Below, one piece after another: positions 17,089 through 26,640 of a stretch of 64,000 nt of DNA. Source of the DNA: M0103 sp040386155 (GTDB lineage Bacteria; Bacteroidota; Bacteroidia; Flavobacteriales_D; Crocinitomicaceae); NCBI GenBank assembly GCA_040386155.1, contig JAZKFZ010000003.1, positions 1 to 64,000 on the forward strand. The letters are read 5' to 3'. The stretch's first letter is position 1. Each line of letters opens with the position of its first letter. The notes beneath the pieces were generated by a model that was given only the letters and a program-made list of their open reading frames with translations, searched no databases and was not told the origin of the DNA. A program made the position numbers and the translations under genes.

Positions 17089-18843
17089 ATGAATAAATCT
17101 GAATTAGAAGGCAAAAGTCTTGCTGACTTACGTGCAATTGCTCAATCAATCGGAATTCCCAGTGCTGAAACGCTTAAAAAAGCTGAGTTATTAAAAGCTA
17201 TTGCTGGAGGTGACTCTGAGATACAAGCACCAGTTGCTGAAGAAGCAAAGCCAAGAACAAAACGCCCAAGAAAAGGAGATGATGTACAAGAAGTGGATCA
17301 ACCCACATTGTTTGCTGAGCCCGTTGCTCCAGTAGAGGAAGAAAAAAATACGACGCCAGCTGTTGAATTAGTGGCAGAAGAAAAGAAAGCTCCTGCAAAA
17401 TCAAATAAAGGAAGAAATTTATTAGACTTCGTGAAACCAGCGACTGCGGAAGTAACTGATGCTCCACTATTGGACAAAGTTGTAACTGTTGAGGCAGCAG
17501 TAATTAGCGACAACCAAGCAGCGAAAGAAGAAATTGCTCCAGTTGCAAAAACAGAAGAACAAGGAAACGCTCCTCAAAATAGAAATGATCGTTTTCCTCG
17601 TAAAGAGCGAAATCCTAATCAGAACCCTAACCCTAACCTTAATCAGAACCCAAATCAGAATCAAAACTCAAATCAACCACGACACCAACATAAGGAGGAA
17701 AAGAAGGAAGATGATGCTTTTGATTTAGTTGGAATTGTTTCTTCTGAGGGTGTTTTGGAAGTTATTCAAGATGGCTTTGGATTTTTACGTTCATCAGATT
17801 ATAACTATTTACCATCACCGGATGATGTTTATGTTTCACAAAGTCAAATTAAGTTGTTTGGTTTAAAGACTGGTGATACTGTCAACGGGACCATTCGTCC
17901 ACCGCGTGAAGGAGAAAAATATTTCCCACTTGTAAAAGTAGAATCTATCAATGGTCGTCACCCATCGTACATTCGTGATCGTGTGCCTTTTCAGTACTTG
18001 ACGCCTTTGTTCCCAAGTGAAAAATTCAAGTTAACTGGACATGCGCAAGAAACGCTTTCTACTCGTATCATGGACTTGTTTGCTCCAATTGGAAAAGGTC
18101 AACGTGGAATGATTGTCGCGCAGCCGAAAACGGGTAAAACGATGTTGTTGAAGGATGTTGCGAATGCAATTGCTGCGAATCACCCAGAAACATATTTAAT
18201 TGTTTTGTTGATTGATGAACGTCCGGAAGAGGTTACAGATATGGCGCGTAGTGTAAAAGCGGAGGTTATCGCTTCAACATTTGATGAGCCAGCTGAACGT
18301 CACGTGAAAGTGGCAAACATGGTCTTGGAAAAAGCAAAAAGAATGGTAGAATGCGGTCATGATGTGTGTATCTTGCTCGATTCAATTACACGTCTAGCAC
18401 GTGCGTACAATACCGTTTCTCCAGCATCTGGAAAAGTACTATCAGGTGGTGTGGATGCGAATGCCTTACACAAGCCCAAACGTTTCTTCGGTTCGGCACG
18501 TAAAATTGAAAACGGAGGATCATTATCGATCTTGGCAACTGCTTTAACTGAGACAGGTTCTAAAATGGATGAGGTGATCTTTGAAGAATTTAAAGGTACA
18601 GGTAACATGGAATTACAGTTGGATCGTAAAATTTCTAACCGTAGAATTTATCCTGCAATCGATATTCAAGCTTCTGGAACACGTCGCGAAGATTTATTGG
18701 TTGGGAAGGATGTATTGCAGCGTATTTGGTTGATGCGTAAGTTTATTGCTGATATGAATACTGTAGAAGCCATGGAATTCCTGAAATCGCACATGGAAAA
18801 CACTAAATCGAACGAGGAGTTTTTAGCTTCAATGAATAGTTAA
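17089..18843 (+). CDS. rho: Transcription termination factor Rho with disordered insertion
   Basis: Hexameric RNA-dependent ATPase that terminates transcription. The 584 residues exceed the usual ~420 by an insertion of about 165 residues between the N-terminal helical Rho_N module (ELEGKSLADLRAIAQSIGIP, residues 5-24) and the RNA-binding cold-shock-like domain (GVLEVIQDGFGFLRS, from about residue 222). The insertion is acidic and Ala-rich, then Arg-rich, and ends in an Asn/Pro/Gln-rich tract at residues 175-200. The ATPase core is intact: Walker A QPKTGKTMLLK near 345-355, Walker B CILLDSITRLARAYN, and the Q and R loops. In Bacteroides a comparable disordered region is reported to drive condensate formation. 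Confidence 0.97.
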   Translation: MNKSELEGKSLADLRAIAQSIGIPSAETLKKAELLKAIAGGDSEIQAPVAEEAKPRTKRPRKGDDVQEVDQPTLFAEPVAPVEEEKNTTPAVELVAEEKKAPAKSNKGRNLLDFVKPATAEVTDAPLLDKVVTVEAAVISDNQAAKEEIAPVAKTEEQGNAPQNRNDRFPRKERNPNQNPNPNLNQNPNQNQNSNQPRHQHKEEKKEDDAFDLVGIVSSEGVLEVIQDGFGFLRSSDYNYLPSPDDVYVSQSQIKLFGLKTGDTVNGTIRPPREGEKYFPLVKVESINGRHPSYIRDRVPFQYLTPLFPSEKFKLTGHAQETLSTRIMDLFAPIGKGQRGMIVAQPKTGKTMLLKDVANAIAANHPETYLIVLLIDERPEEVTDMARSVKAEVIASTFDEPAERHVKVANMVLEKAKRMVECGHDVCILLDSITRLARAYNTVSPASGKVLSGGVDANALHKPKRFFGSARKIENGGSLSILATALTETGSKMDEVIFEEFKGTGNMELQLDRKISNRRIYPAIDIQASGTRREDLLVGKDVLQRIWLMRKFIADMNTVEAMEFLKSHMENTKSNEEFLASMNS

Positions 18844-18853
18844 TACATTTTAT

Positions 18854-19411
18854 ATGCGTATTACCGTAAAAATAGGGCTGATCTTCGCCGCAATTTGGAT
18901 TGCTGTTCGAATGATTCCTTTCCTAATGGGAAACTCGTTTGTACAGATTACTCCTTTCGTGATGATGAACATTTTGTGTGTGCTTTTAGCGATCGCCATC
19001 GGATTGTATCTTCATAAGAAAAACACCAAAGAAGACGATAATAATCTTCTTGGTGATATCAAGAATGGAATGAGCGCAGGCTTGCCATACACGATGGTCG
19101 TTAGTTTATTCCTTTATTTTTACTACGGAAAAATAGATCCAGCGTTTAATGCGCACAAAATTTCAGAGTTCTCAGTAGGTTTGAAAAAAGACATGGCGAA
19201 TCCAATTAGTTTTCAAAAAATAAAAGATTCAAATCCAGAATTTGAAGTGAAAACCAGAAAGGAAATCTATGATTCTTTAATGCAGGGACCCAAAAGTTTC
19301 TTCAATGCAGGTTCAACAATGGTGATTTCGATGCTAGCATTATTGCTTCTTTCTACCATTTACAGCATCCTCGTGTCTGTTGTTTTTCGCCGATTGATAT
19401 TCAGAAATTAG
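18854..19411 (+). CDS. DUF4199 family membrane protein
   Basis: A 185-residue inner-membrane protein of unknown function, consistent with the Bacteroidota-specific DUF4199 family. About four hydrophobic segments are visible: residues 5-22, 30-51, 73-91 and 155-177. The loop between the third and fourth segments is hydrophilic and probably periplasmic, and the basic termini suggest both ends in the cytoplasm. It begins 10 bp after rho and probably shares its transcript. That neighbour does not imply a role in termination. Confidence 0.8.
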   Translation: MRITVKIGLIFAAIWIAVRMIPFLMGNSFVQITPFVMMNILCVLLAIAIGLYLHKKNTKEDDNNLLGDIKNGMSAGLPYTMVVSLFLYFYYGKIDPAFNAHKISEFSVGLKKDMANPISFQKIKDSNPEFEVKTRKEIYDSLMQGPKSFFNAGSTMVISMLALLLLSTIYSILVSVVFRRLIFRN

Positions 19412-19422
19412 TCAATTTTCCA

Positions 19423-21210
19423 TTATTTTTTCGGTTCCAACACCTTCAACTTGAAGTTTTGCATCTTAAACGCTAGCTTGTTTGGATTCCAAATAAAGAA
19501 CTTTAATTGATCTTTCTCACTTCGAATCTCGGGCGTTAGAAACAGGGTGTCTACCCGATTCTGGAGTGTATCCGTCCCAGTTAATTTGAAGTAATACTGT
19601 CCATAATCACCGTTGCTTCTACTCATCATACATGAGAGAAAAATTTCCTTTCCTTCTGGATTTTTCACCGCGTAATCGAAGGTAAATTGAGCGTAGCAAT
19701 GATCTTTGTCTGTCAGTTCATTGAATGGAATTTGCTTCGTTTCAATAAATTCTTCCACAGAATAATTTTCCATTAAGATCGGAAGGTAGTCTGACCTTTG
19801 AATTGAGGTACTCGTGTACTTATTCTCATTCTTCAATTGATTCAAATTCGCTGGATCATAACTTCGTTCCAGTAACAATAATTCTCGATCTTCAGCAGAA
19901 ACACTTGTCTTTAGAAATACTTTCCAGTAATATTCCTTTGTCATACGTGTGCTATCAATAATGTAGTTTTGAAACTGCCACCACTGAAATAGATTCAAGA
20001 AAACGAGTAATAAAACGATTCCAGAAAAGGAGTAGCGAATACTATTTTTTTGTTTCCAAATCCATTGCAAGAAAAAGCCTAAAGAAATTAATAAAATGGG
20101 GTATTGAACAATGACTGGGCGATTCGAAAAACTTGCACCATACCAATACTCCGTCCAGGAGACAATTATGTACAAGGAGATTAAAAAGGGAATCAGCATT
20201 CCGAAGAACAGGTCTTTCCGTTTTTTATACAAGGGAATAAAACCGAGCAAAGCAAATATCATAATTGGAGTGTAAACCAACCAACCTTTTCGATAGCTGA
20301 AAATTCCTCCATAAATGTGTGGAGAAAGAAAATCCAATCCCACACCAGGATTTTTGTACGAATCATAGAAAAAACTACCTGTTTTCACGTACCAATAATA
20401 GACTTGTGGTGAGGCAATTAAAAAACAAACGGCAAGACTCAGTATAAGCTGATTTTTATGCAACCAAAGTTGATGGAATCGTTTTGGAATTTCCCTCAAG
20501 GAAGATAGACCCCAAATCAATGGAATTAGTACCACCAGTACTTCACTTGGTTTTATGAGCGCCATCATCGTGATGGAAACTCCAATCGCAAGCATATTCT
20601 TAAGTTTTCCATCTTCATACCAACGAATGGTGTTCCAAATCACGATGGTGATAAACATGAAGAGCATATTTACTGTCTCCAAATTTTTGATGGTCATGTG
20701 ATGGGCATAGTTTGTCCCAAGCACACAAATAAGTAGCAATACTGACGTTAATTGATCGGTAAAAAAGCGAAGTAGAATTTTTCGTAAGTAAATCAATCCA
20801 ATAATGGTGTATACCACCATACCCATGGCAAGCGTGTACTGATAGGGGGAGCTCAATCCATCTTGAGCGTAACCCAACATGCCTGCTAAAAAATGGGCTA
20901 TAAAAAAGAATATCGCATACATGTATGACATGCCCAGAAGAAAGAAGTACATCGGTTCATTTTCTGGAGTACTTGATATTTGATATAAGGTATCACTGAC
21001 ATGATGTTTGGCGTTGATTTCCTCTACCCAAGTTCGATCAGTAAGAAGTGGATCGTCGTAAATGAAAGTTCCCTCCAATGGAAGGTAATAGCCAAAAACA
21101 TCCCACGAAAGTTCGTTGTTATGAACCTGCGTAGCTCTGAAAATAAGGATCCACAAACTCAATAGAACTAATGTCCATAGCGATATTTTTTTTCGATCCA
21201 AAAACGTCAT
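19423..21210 (-). CDS. Polytopic glycosyltransferase-like membrane protein
   Basis: A 595-residue inner-membrane protein with about eleven membrane segments in the first ~400 residues and a C-terminal soluble domain of ~190 residues. The N-terminal loop (ELSWDVFGYYLPLEGTFIYD, residues 33-52) has the acidic pattern and placement of GT-C glycosyltransferases (PMT/ArnT/RgtA-like), which transfer sugars from polyprenyl carriers in the periplasm, so that role is inferred. The C-terminal part has an all-beta appearance. It is convergent with the DUF4199 gene (11-bp gap) and lies 9 bp after mpl, so it probably belongs to the mpl operon. Confidence 0.75.
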   Translation of the reverse strand: MTFLDRKKISLWTLVLLSLWILIFRATQVHNNELSWDVFGYYLPLEGTFIYDDPLLTDRTWVEEINAKHHVSDTLYQISSTPENEPMYFFLLGMSYMYAIFFFIAHFLAGMLGYAQDGLSSPYQYTLAMGMVVYTIIGLIYLRKILLRFFTDQLTSVLLLICVLGTNYAHHMTIKNLETVNMLFMFITIVIWNTIRWYEDGKLKNMLAIGVSITMMALIKPSEVLVVLIPLIWGLSSLREIPKRFHQLWLHKNQLILSLAVCFLIASPQVYYWYVKTGSFFYDSYKNPGVGLDFLSPHIYGGIFSYRKGWLVYTPIMIFALLGFIPLYKKRKDLFFGMLIPFLISLYIIVSWTEYWYGASFSNRPVIVQYPILLISLGFFLQWIWKQKNSIRYSFSGIVLLLVFLNLFQWWQFQNYIIDSTRMTKEYYWKVFLKTSVSAEDRELLLLERSYDPANLNQLKNENKYTSTSIQRSDYLPILMENYSVEEFIETKQIPFNELTDKDHCYAQFTFDYAVKNPEGKEIFLSCMMSRSNGDYGQYYFKLTGTDTLQNRVDTLFLTPEIRSEKDQLKFFIWNPNKLAFKMQNFKLKVLEPKK

Positions 21211-21219
21211 CCTTTCAAT

Positions 21220-22578
21220 TTATTGATTGCTTAATTCTTGTCCGAGTTGATCATAGTCGATACCATCAAAATTTCCAGACGACATCATCAGCAATACAGA
21301 ATCACTCCAAGTACGATTTCTAATAAATGCCAAGACTTCTTCAGTTTTGTTCATCACCAGCACATTCCCTCCAAATCCTTCCAAAACCAATTCTGGTGAA
21401 ATTGGGGCTAGTTTTTTATGCTGCACCACTTCAGGACTGTAATAAACGATAGCAACATCTGCCTTTTCCATAGCATCTTTGTAGTGTGGTAAAAACTCTT
21501 TTTTTAGTGACGAAAAAGTATGTAATTCCATACAAGCAACTACTGTTCTGTCATTGTATTGTTCTTTAACCGCCTTCGTTGTTGCTTTTAATTTCGAAGG
21601 TGAATGCGCGAAATCTTTGTACATCACAAAGGAATTTTTCTCAGCTACTTTTTGCAAGCGTTTTCCTGCTCCAGTAAAAGTTTGCACCGCAGTAAAAAAT
21701 GTATTCGGATCGATACCAATTTGCTCTCCAAGTCTCATGGCGCCAATGAGGTTTTGTAAATTGTGAGCTCCAAATATTTTCAATTCATACTCCTTTCCTT
21801 CGAAATGCAAGCGTGTTCCATTTTCAGTTGTTTCATAATTCGGTGTTTGATACGCAGTCGTCTCAATGCGTGATTCAAATTTTTCACCTAATTTTTTCAC
21901 TTCGGGATCTTCCTCATTGTAAATCAAAGTACCATTGTCTTCAATTAAATCACAGAAAATACTAAATTGCTCTACATAATTTTCAAACGTGGGAAAGACA
22001 TTGATATGATCCCAAGCAATTCCTGAAATAATGGCAACATCTGGTTTGTACAAATGAAACTTTGGTCGTCTGTCGATCGGTGAACTCAAGTATTCATCCC
22101 CTTCTAAAATCATTATTTTGGCCGATTCCGATAGTTTTACCATGCAATCATACCCTTCTAATTGGGCGCCTACCATGTAGTCGACATCCATTTCCAACTC
22201 ACTCACTACATGCAATAACATGGAAGTAATCGTGGTTTTTCCGTGACTTCCGCCAATAACAACGCGCAATTTATTTTTACTTTGCTCGTACAAGTATTCT
22301 GGATACGAAAAAACTTGAATGCCTAGTTCTTTCGCTTTCAGTAATTCTGGATTGTCTTCCCGGGCATGCATCCCTAAGATCACTGCATCGATCGAAGTGT
22401 TGATCTTTTCGGGGTACCATCCAATCGTTGCAGGAAGAATCCCTTGCTTTTCTAGTCGCGTACGTGAAGGTTCAAAAATTTCATCATCCGAGCCAGTCAC
22501 CAGAACTCCTTTTCTCGATAATGCGATTGCTAAATTATGCATGGCGCTTCCACCAATGGCTATGAAGTGAACATTCAT
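21220..22578 (-). CDS. mpl: UDP-MurNAc:L-Ala-gamma-D-Glu-meso-DAP ligase
   Basis: Recycles peptidoglycan by joining the tripeptide L-Ala-gamma-D-Glu-meso-DAP back to UDP-MurNAc, so the cell wall should contain meso-DAP. The 452 residues match Mpl. The N-terminal Rossmann motif is HFIAIGGSAMHNLA (residues 3-16), the ATP P-loop is VIGGSHGKTTITSM, and the Mur ligase central and C-terminal domains follow with TFTGAGKRLQKV and YKDFAHSPSKLKATT. The start is the ATG at 22578, which overlaps the upstream gene by 4 bp. An in-frame extension to 22659 lies wholly inside that gene and is rejected. Confidence 0.95.
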   Translation of the reverse strand: MNVHFIAIGGSAMHNLAIALSRKGVLVTGSDDEIFEPSRTRLEKQGILPATIGWYPEKINTSIDAVILGMHAREDNPELLKAKELGIQVFSYPEYLYEQSKNKLRVVIGGSHGKTTITSMLLHVVSELEMDVDYMVGAQLEGYDCMVKLSESAKIMILEGDEYLSSPIDRRPKFHLYKPDVAIISGIAWDHINVFPTFENYVEQFSIFCDLIEDNGTLIYNEEDPEVKKLGEKFESRIETTAYQTPNYETTENGTRLHFEGKEYELKIFGAHNLQNLIGAMRLGEQIGIDPNTFFTAVQTFTGAGKRLQKVAEKNSFVMYKDFAHSPSKLKATTKAVKEQYNDRTVVACMELHTFSSLKKEFLPHYKDAMEKADVAIVYYSPEVVQHKKLAPISPELVLEGFGGNVLVMNKTEEVLAFIRNRTWSDSVLLMMSSGNFDGIDYDQLGQELSNQ

Positions 22579-22934
22579 TTTTTGAGTTGTTTGCTTAAAT
22601 AAAATAAATCGATGGCAATGGGCACGAACAATAAAAAGCTTCCCACTTTCACAAACCAATTAAAAAATGGATAGGTATTTTCAGTGGCGAAGGACACTGT
22701 TATCATGATGCTCAAAAGTGCCAAGTAATAGACCCAATCCCACCAATTTTGCTCTTTGGAGATGTAGTAAGAAAGTAGTTGAGTGATGATATATCCGATA
22801 CAAGAAAATAGAAGAAGAAATGGAATTTTAGTCAATTGAGAGGAGGATTGAACTCCCATGAAATAACGAAACACTATAAAAGCCAAAAGTATTTTCAGCA
22901 AAAGCAATGCAAATAACAGTGTTTTCCTTTTCAT
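22575..22934 (-). CDS. Small four-helix membrane protein, hypothetical
   Basis: A 119-residue inner-membrane protein with four hydrophobic segments (about residues 5-24, 34-55, 65-80 and 90-112) and a basic N terminus (MKRKTLLF). No motif ties it to a named family. It overlaps mpl by 4 bp and is therefore translationally coupled to a peptidoglycan-recycling enzyme, which hints at an envelope role without proving one. Confidence 0.75.
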   Translation of the reverse strand: MKRKTLLFALLLLKILLAFIVFRYFMGVQSSSQLTKIPFLLLFSCIGYIITQLLSYYISKEQNWWDWVYYLALLSIMITVSFATENTYPFFNWFVKVGSFLLFVPIAIDLFYLSKQLKK

Positions 22935-23070
22935 CAGAACGAAGTTAAAATTTTTCTTGGGAGAACATTCGTTTTGCTTAGAGAGTTGTTGACAAATTGA
23001 GGTTCATTCTACTTTTTTCAGCAATATAATCCGTTCATCACAAAGCGATTTCACTTTTCTTGCAAAATAG

Positions 23071-23078
23071 TATTTTTG
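23071..23078 (+). promoter_or_regulatory. -7 box of the DUF5916 gene, leaderless spacing
   Basis: TATTTTTG fits TAnnTTTG exactly and is followed by CACC and then the GTG start at 23083. Confidence 0.55.
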
Positions 23079-23082
23079 CACC

Positions 23083-25539
23083 GTGAAAATCCATTTGCTA
23101 GTACTTGCCTTGATTCAGTTCAGTTGCCTTTCCGCAATTGGGCAAAAAACAATGCAGGGTAGTAGAATCGATTCAGTGATTACACTCGATGGAATGTTGA
23201 CGGAAGAAGCATGGCAAAAAGCATCCGCAGCAACAGATTTCGTTATTAATTTTCCCAATCCGGGTGTTCAAAGTACGTATCCTTCAGAAGTAAAGTTCTT
23301 GTTCGATGATAATTACATCTATATTGGAGCAAATCTTAAAGATCCTCATCCTGATTCGATTTTGAGTTTTCTTTCCGAGCGCGATGACTTTGGAAATGCA
23401 GATTTTTTTGGCGTTACAATTGATCCATATGGCTCTGGACAGAATGCATTTGGGTTTTATGTCACAGCGGCAGGAACTGAATTAGATGCCCTAATCAACC
23501 AAACGAGTGAAGATTATTCTTGGAATGTGGTTTGGAGAAGTCAGGTGAAACTCACTAGCGAAGGTTGGAGTCTTGAAATTAGAATTCCATTAACACAACT
23601 TCGATTTTCAAAAGAAAACATCCAAAATTGGCGGATTAATTTCGCACGATCCATCCGAAGAAATAGAGAAACTGCCTATTGGTCGCCAGTAGATCCTCAG
23701 CAGTACGGTGAAATTGCGCAAAGTGGCTTCCTTACAGGTATTGAAAATTTGGGAAATCCACTGCGTTTGTCATTTTCGCCATACACCACTATGTATGTGG
23801 AAGATGCATATAATCCTCAAAAGCAGCAGCAGGAATGGGGATTTCGTCCTCGTTTTGGTATGGATATGAAGTTGGGACTTAGTGAAGGATTTACACTTGA
23901 TGCGACATTGATTCCAGATTTTGGACAAACTGTTTCCGATCGATTGGTGCTCAATCTTTCGCCATTCGAGGTTCGCTATCCCGAGAATCGACCGTTTTTT
24001 TTGGAAGGGATGGACTTGTTTGGTATTGGCGATTTGTTCTACTCTCGAAGAATTGGAGATGAATCTTATTTAAAATACCAAGCCATCGATTCGGTGAGTC
24101 AAGATACCAGCAATCAAATTTTGTCGGTGCCCGATCGAGCTCAACTGATCAATGCCTTGAAAATTTCAGGGAGAACAAAAAAAGGATTGGGCATTGGTGT
24201 TTTTAACGCCATCGAAAATAGCTCGCACCTTAAATACAAAGATTCGTTAGGACAAGAGAGAGAAGTACTTGCACACCCTTTCTCGAATTACAATGTATTT
24301 GTGCTCTCGCAGAATTTGAAAAACAATGCAAATGTTTCCTTTCTAAATACGAACGTGCTCCGCCCAGAAATTGGACTCGTATCGAATGTGACAAATCTCA
24401 GTACCTTGCTGTTCACAAGGGACAGAAAATATTCGTTCAATGTGTACACGAAGGTTTCTATGCTGTCTCAAAATCAAACAACTGCTTTAGGGCGATCAAG
24501 TAGTTTCTCCTTTAACAAGGTGCAGGGAGCGCATGTGTTTACTTTGCAGTATTATGATGCGGATGATCAATACAATCCCACGGAAGTTGGTTATTTACAA
24601 CGCAATAACTACGCAGGATTTTATGGGAAATACCGTTGGACAGGGTATGAAGCTACACGCCATCATATTCGTCGAAATGTGATCGTCAATAACACTGTAG
24701 AATTCTTATACAAACCATTTAATTTTGCAGCTTGGTCGGTGAACGGTGAATTTATTGCTACAACGAAAAAATTTCATACTTACGGTTTATCATTGGATGC
24801 AAATCCGATTGGAGAAATGAATTTCTTCGAATCACGCGTTGTGGGTGTGCCAGTAAAATATCCAACTTCATTTCAAGCTGGTGGCTTTTTCTCGGGAAAC
24901 TACGCTAAGAATTTCGCACTAGATTTTTATGTTTACCATCGTGTTTTTGATCGAAAGGGAATGGGCTTGCTAGAAGCTAATGTGAGTCCCAGGATTCGTA
25001 TTTCCCCTAAGATTTTCACAGTGCTCAGTAGTACAGTTGAACGTTATTTTAATGATTTTGGCTACGTTCGTGTTACTGACCCCATCTATTCTGATAACAT
25101 CATTCTTGGCAATCGTAACCGATGGATTGTTACAAATTCCATTGATTTCGATTATTCTTTTACCAAAACATTTCGATTGAAATTGCGCTTCAATCATTAT
25201 TGGCAAGAAGTAGCGTATCGATCGTTTATGGAATTGACAAATGATGGAACTACCATTGGAACCAATTATACTGGAGCAGACCTAGTTGGGAAAAGCTATC
25301 ACCACACAAGCTACAATGCGTTTACTGTTGATTTCGATTTACGATGGGTGGTGTATCCTGGAAGTGAAATTCGATTCGTTTGGAAATACAATATTTATGC
25401 ATCCAAAAATGCCCTCGACCTCAATTATTTCAGAACTTTCAACGGACTTTTTGAGAATCCTTACCTCAATTCATTTTCTGTTAAAGCACTCTTTTACATC
25501 GATGCAGGAAAATGGTATAAAAAGGGGAAGAAAAATTAA
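23083..25539 (+). CDS. DUF5916 outer-membrane protein with CBM9-like domain
   Basis: An 818-residue exported protein starting at GTG. The signal peptide is residues 1-20 (ending SAIGQ). Residues ~25-215 form a family 9 carbohydrate-binding-like beta domain (IDSVITLDGMLTEEAWQKA; FLFDDNYIYIGANLKDP). The rest is a DUF5916 region with alternating beta strands and aromatic girdles, expected to be an outer-membrane barrel. The family signature NRPFFLEGMDLFGIGDLFYSRR begins at about residue 304. The ligand is unknown; polysaccharide or glycoprotein contact is inferred from the CBM9-like part. No susC/susD pair is adjacent. The start is supported by the -7 box 4 nt upstream. Confidence 0.88.
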   Translation: MKIHLLVLALIQFSCLSAIGQKTMQGSRIDSVITLDGMLTEEAWQKASAATDFVINFPNPGVQSTYPSEVKFLFDDNYIYIGANLKDPHPDSILSFLSERDDFGNADFFGVTIDPYGSGQNAFGFYVTAAGTELDALINQTSEDYSWNVVWRSQVKLTSEGWSLEIRIPLTQLRFSKENIQNWRINFARSIRRNRETAYWSPVDPQQYGEIAQSGFLTGIENLGNPLRLSFSPYTTMYVEDAYNPQKQQQEWGFRPRFGMDMKLGLSEGFTLDATLIPDFGQTVSDRLVLNLSPFEVRYPENRPFFLEGMDLFGIGDLFYSRRIGDESYLKYQAIDSVSQDTSNQILSVPDRAQLINALKISGRTKKGLGIGVFNAIENSSHLKYKDSLGQEREVLAHPFSNYNVFVLSQNLKNNANVSFLNTNVLRPEIGLVSNVTNLSTLLFTRDRKYSFNVYTKVSMLSQNQTTALGRSSSFSFNKVQGAHVFTLQYYDADDQYNPTEVGYLQRNNYAGFYGKYRWTGYEATRHHIRRNVIVNNTVEFLYKPFNFAAWSVNGEFIATTKKFHTYGLSLDANPIGEMNFFESRVVGVPVKYPTSFQAGGFFSGNYAKNFALDFYVYHRVFDRKGMGLLEANVSPRIRISPKIFTVLSSTVERYFNDFGYVRVTDPIYSDNIILGNRNRWIVTNSIDFDYSFTKTFRLKLRFNHYWQEVAYRSFMELTNDGTTIGTNYTGADLVGKSYHHTSYNAFTVDFDLRWVVYPGSEIRFVWKYNIYASKNALDLNYFRTFNGLFENPYLNSFSVKALFYIDAGKWYKKGKKN

Positions 25540-25551
25540 ACAAAACTTAGG

Positions 25552-26439
25552 TTAAAAGTGGGAAATTACCAATCCTATTCGAAGTCGTATCATTAAATAG
25601 TTATCCCCTTCACCGCCTCGTGGTGTGTAAAATTCTGGTTTTGAGCGATACCCACTATGTTGATTTTTACATGCATCAATTCCATAGATCATAGAAAAAT
25701 GTTTCGAGAAGGAATGTTGAAACTCATAACCAATTCGAAACCCATTTCTTAAAAATTGATATTGATTGTCAAAAAGTTGCGCTTCACTTTCTACTAAATT
25801 TGTTTTCATTCCAACTAGTTTAGATAGCATACCATAAGAATACTCGAAATTAAAACGATGAGAAATTGTGCTAAAATGATTTTTCTTCTTTTTGAATGTG
25901 GAAATTTGATAAGCAACCTTTGCAGTTACTGAGTGATAACGAAATCCAGTCGCCACATTTGCATAATTATCTGAAGTAGTATCCAAAATATAATAACCAT
26001 CCCATTGATTATTGTATTTAGAAATTCCGCCAATATTGTTTTTTACTGGAACGCCGTGTTGATAAAATTGGTAACCTACATGACTAATTAAAAAATGAGA
26101 ATTCGATTTGTTTTTGCTGTTAAATGATTTTTGGTAGCCAACAACAGCCTTGGTTTCATTTAAAAATGGAATAAAAGTGCCAAATTGACTTTCATTTTTT
26201 TTGCTGCCGTCTAAATTCTTGAAAAAAGTACCAATTGTACTCCCTTCCATATACCAATTCCGCGAAAAATAAAATTGATACTTGATTGATTGCGCAATAT
26301 GTAACCGATGATTGAGTACTACATCTGAAGGATGAATTTCAATGGTATTTCGTGTAAAAGGAATTGAATCCGCATTGATTTGTCCAATGGCAGTTTGTTG
26401 AAGTACAGACAACAGCAGTAATGAAATAAAGTGCTTCAT
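25552..26439 (-). CDS. Putative outer-membrane beta-barrel protein
   Basis: A 295-residue exported protein of unknown function. A signal peptide spans about residues 1-19 (ending QTAIGQ). The mature part alternates polar and aromatic residues (IKYQFYFSRNWYMEGSTIG; FRIGYEFQHSFSKHFSMIY) and ends with hydrophobic strand residues (MIRLRIGLVISHF), the usual picture of a small outer-membrane barrel. It is convergent with the DUF5916 gene across a 12-bp gap, with no terminator visible between them. I recognise no specific family. Confidence 0.75.
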   Translation of the reverse strand: MKHFISLLLLSVLQQTAIGQINADSIPFTRNTIEIHPSDVVLNHRLHIAQSIKYQFYFSRNWYMEGSTIGTFFKNLDGSKKNESQFGTFIPFLNETKAVVGYQKSFNSKNKSNSHFLISHVGYQFYQHGVPVKNNIGGISKYNNQWDGYYILDTTSDNYANVATGFRYHSVTAKVAYQISTFKKKKNHFSTISHRFNFEYSYGMLSKLVGMKTNLVESEAQLFDNQYQFLRNGFRIGYEFQHSFSKHFSMIYGIDACKNQHSGYRSKPEFYTPRGGEGDNYLMIRLRIGLVISHF

Positions 26440-26610
26440 ATTTTAGAAACAAATTGAACGGTCAAAATGTTACATGTAGTTCTTGCCTCGAAGAAATAAA
26501 TGAAGGCTTCTCGATACATCCTCTTTTGCCGAACACTCGATGATCTTCATTTTTTTTTGATTTGTAAGATCCATTACTTCCATTTGAACCTACAATCGCA
26601 GCTTTTTGAA

Positions 26611-26618
26611 TATCTTTG
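26611..26618 (+). promoter_or_regulatory. -7 box of ligA
   Basis: TATCTTTG is an exact match 22 nt before the ligA ATG. A TTTG at 26583-26586 could be the -33 element, but the spacer of 24 nt is longer than the usual ~19-20. Confidence 0.55.
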
Positions 26619-26640
26619 TATAACAGAGAAAAACAATGCT

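Noticed and set aside
17611..17650. CCCTAA-like telomeric repeats
   Set aside because: They are in-frame codons for Asn and Pro in the disordered part of Rho.
26500..26640. 47-residue extension of LigA
   Set aside because: It would include the -7 box and has no similarity to LigA, whose usual start is at 26641.
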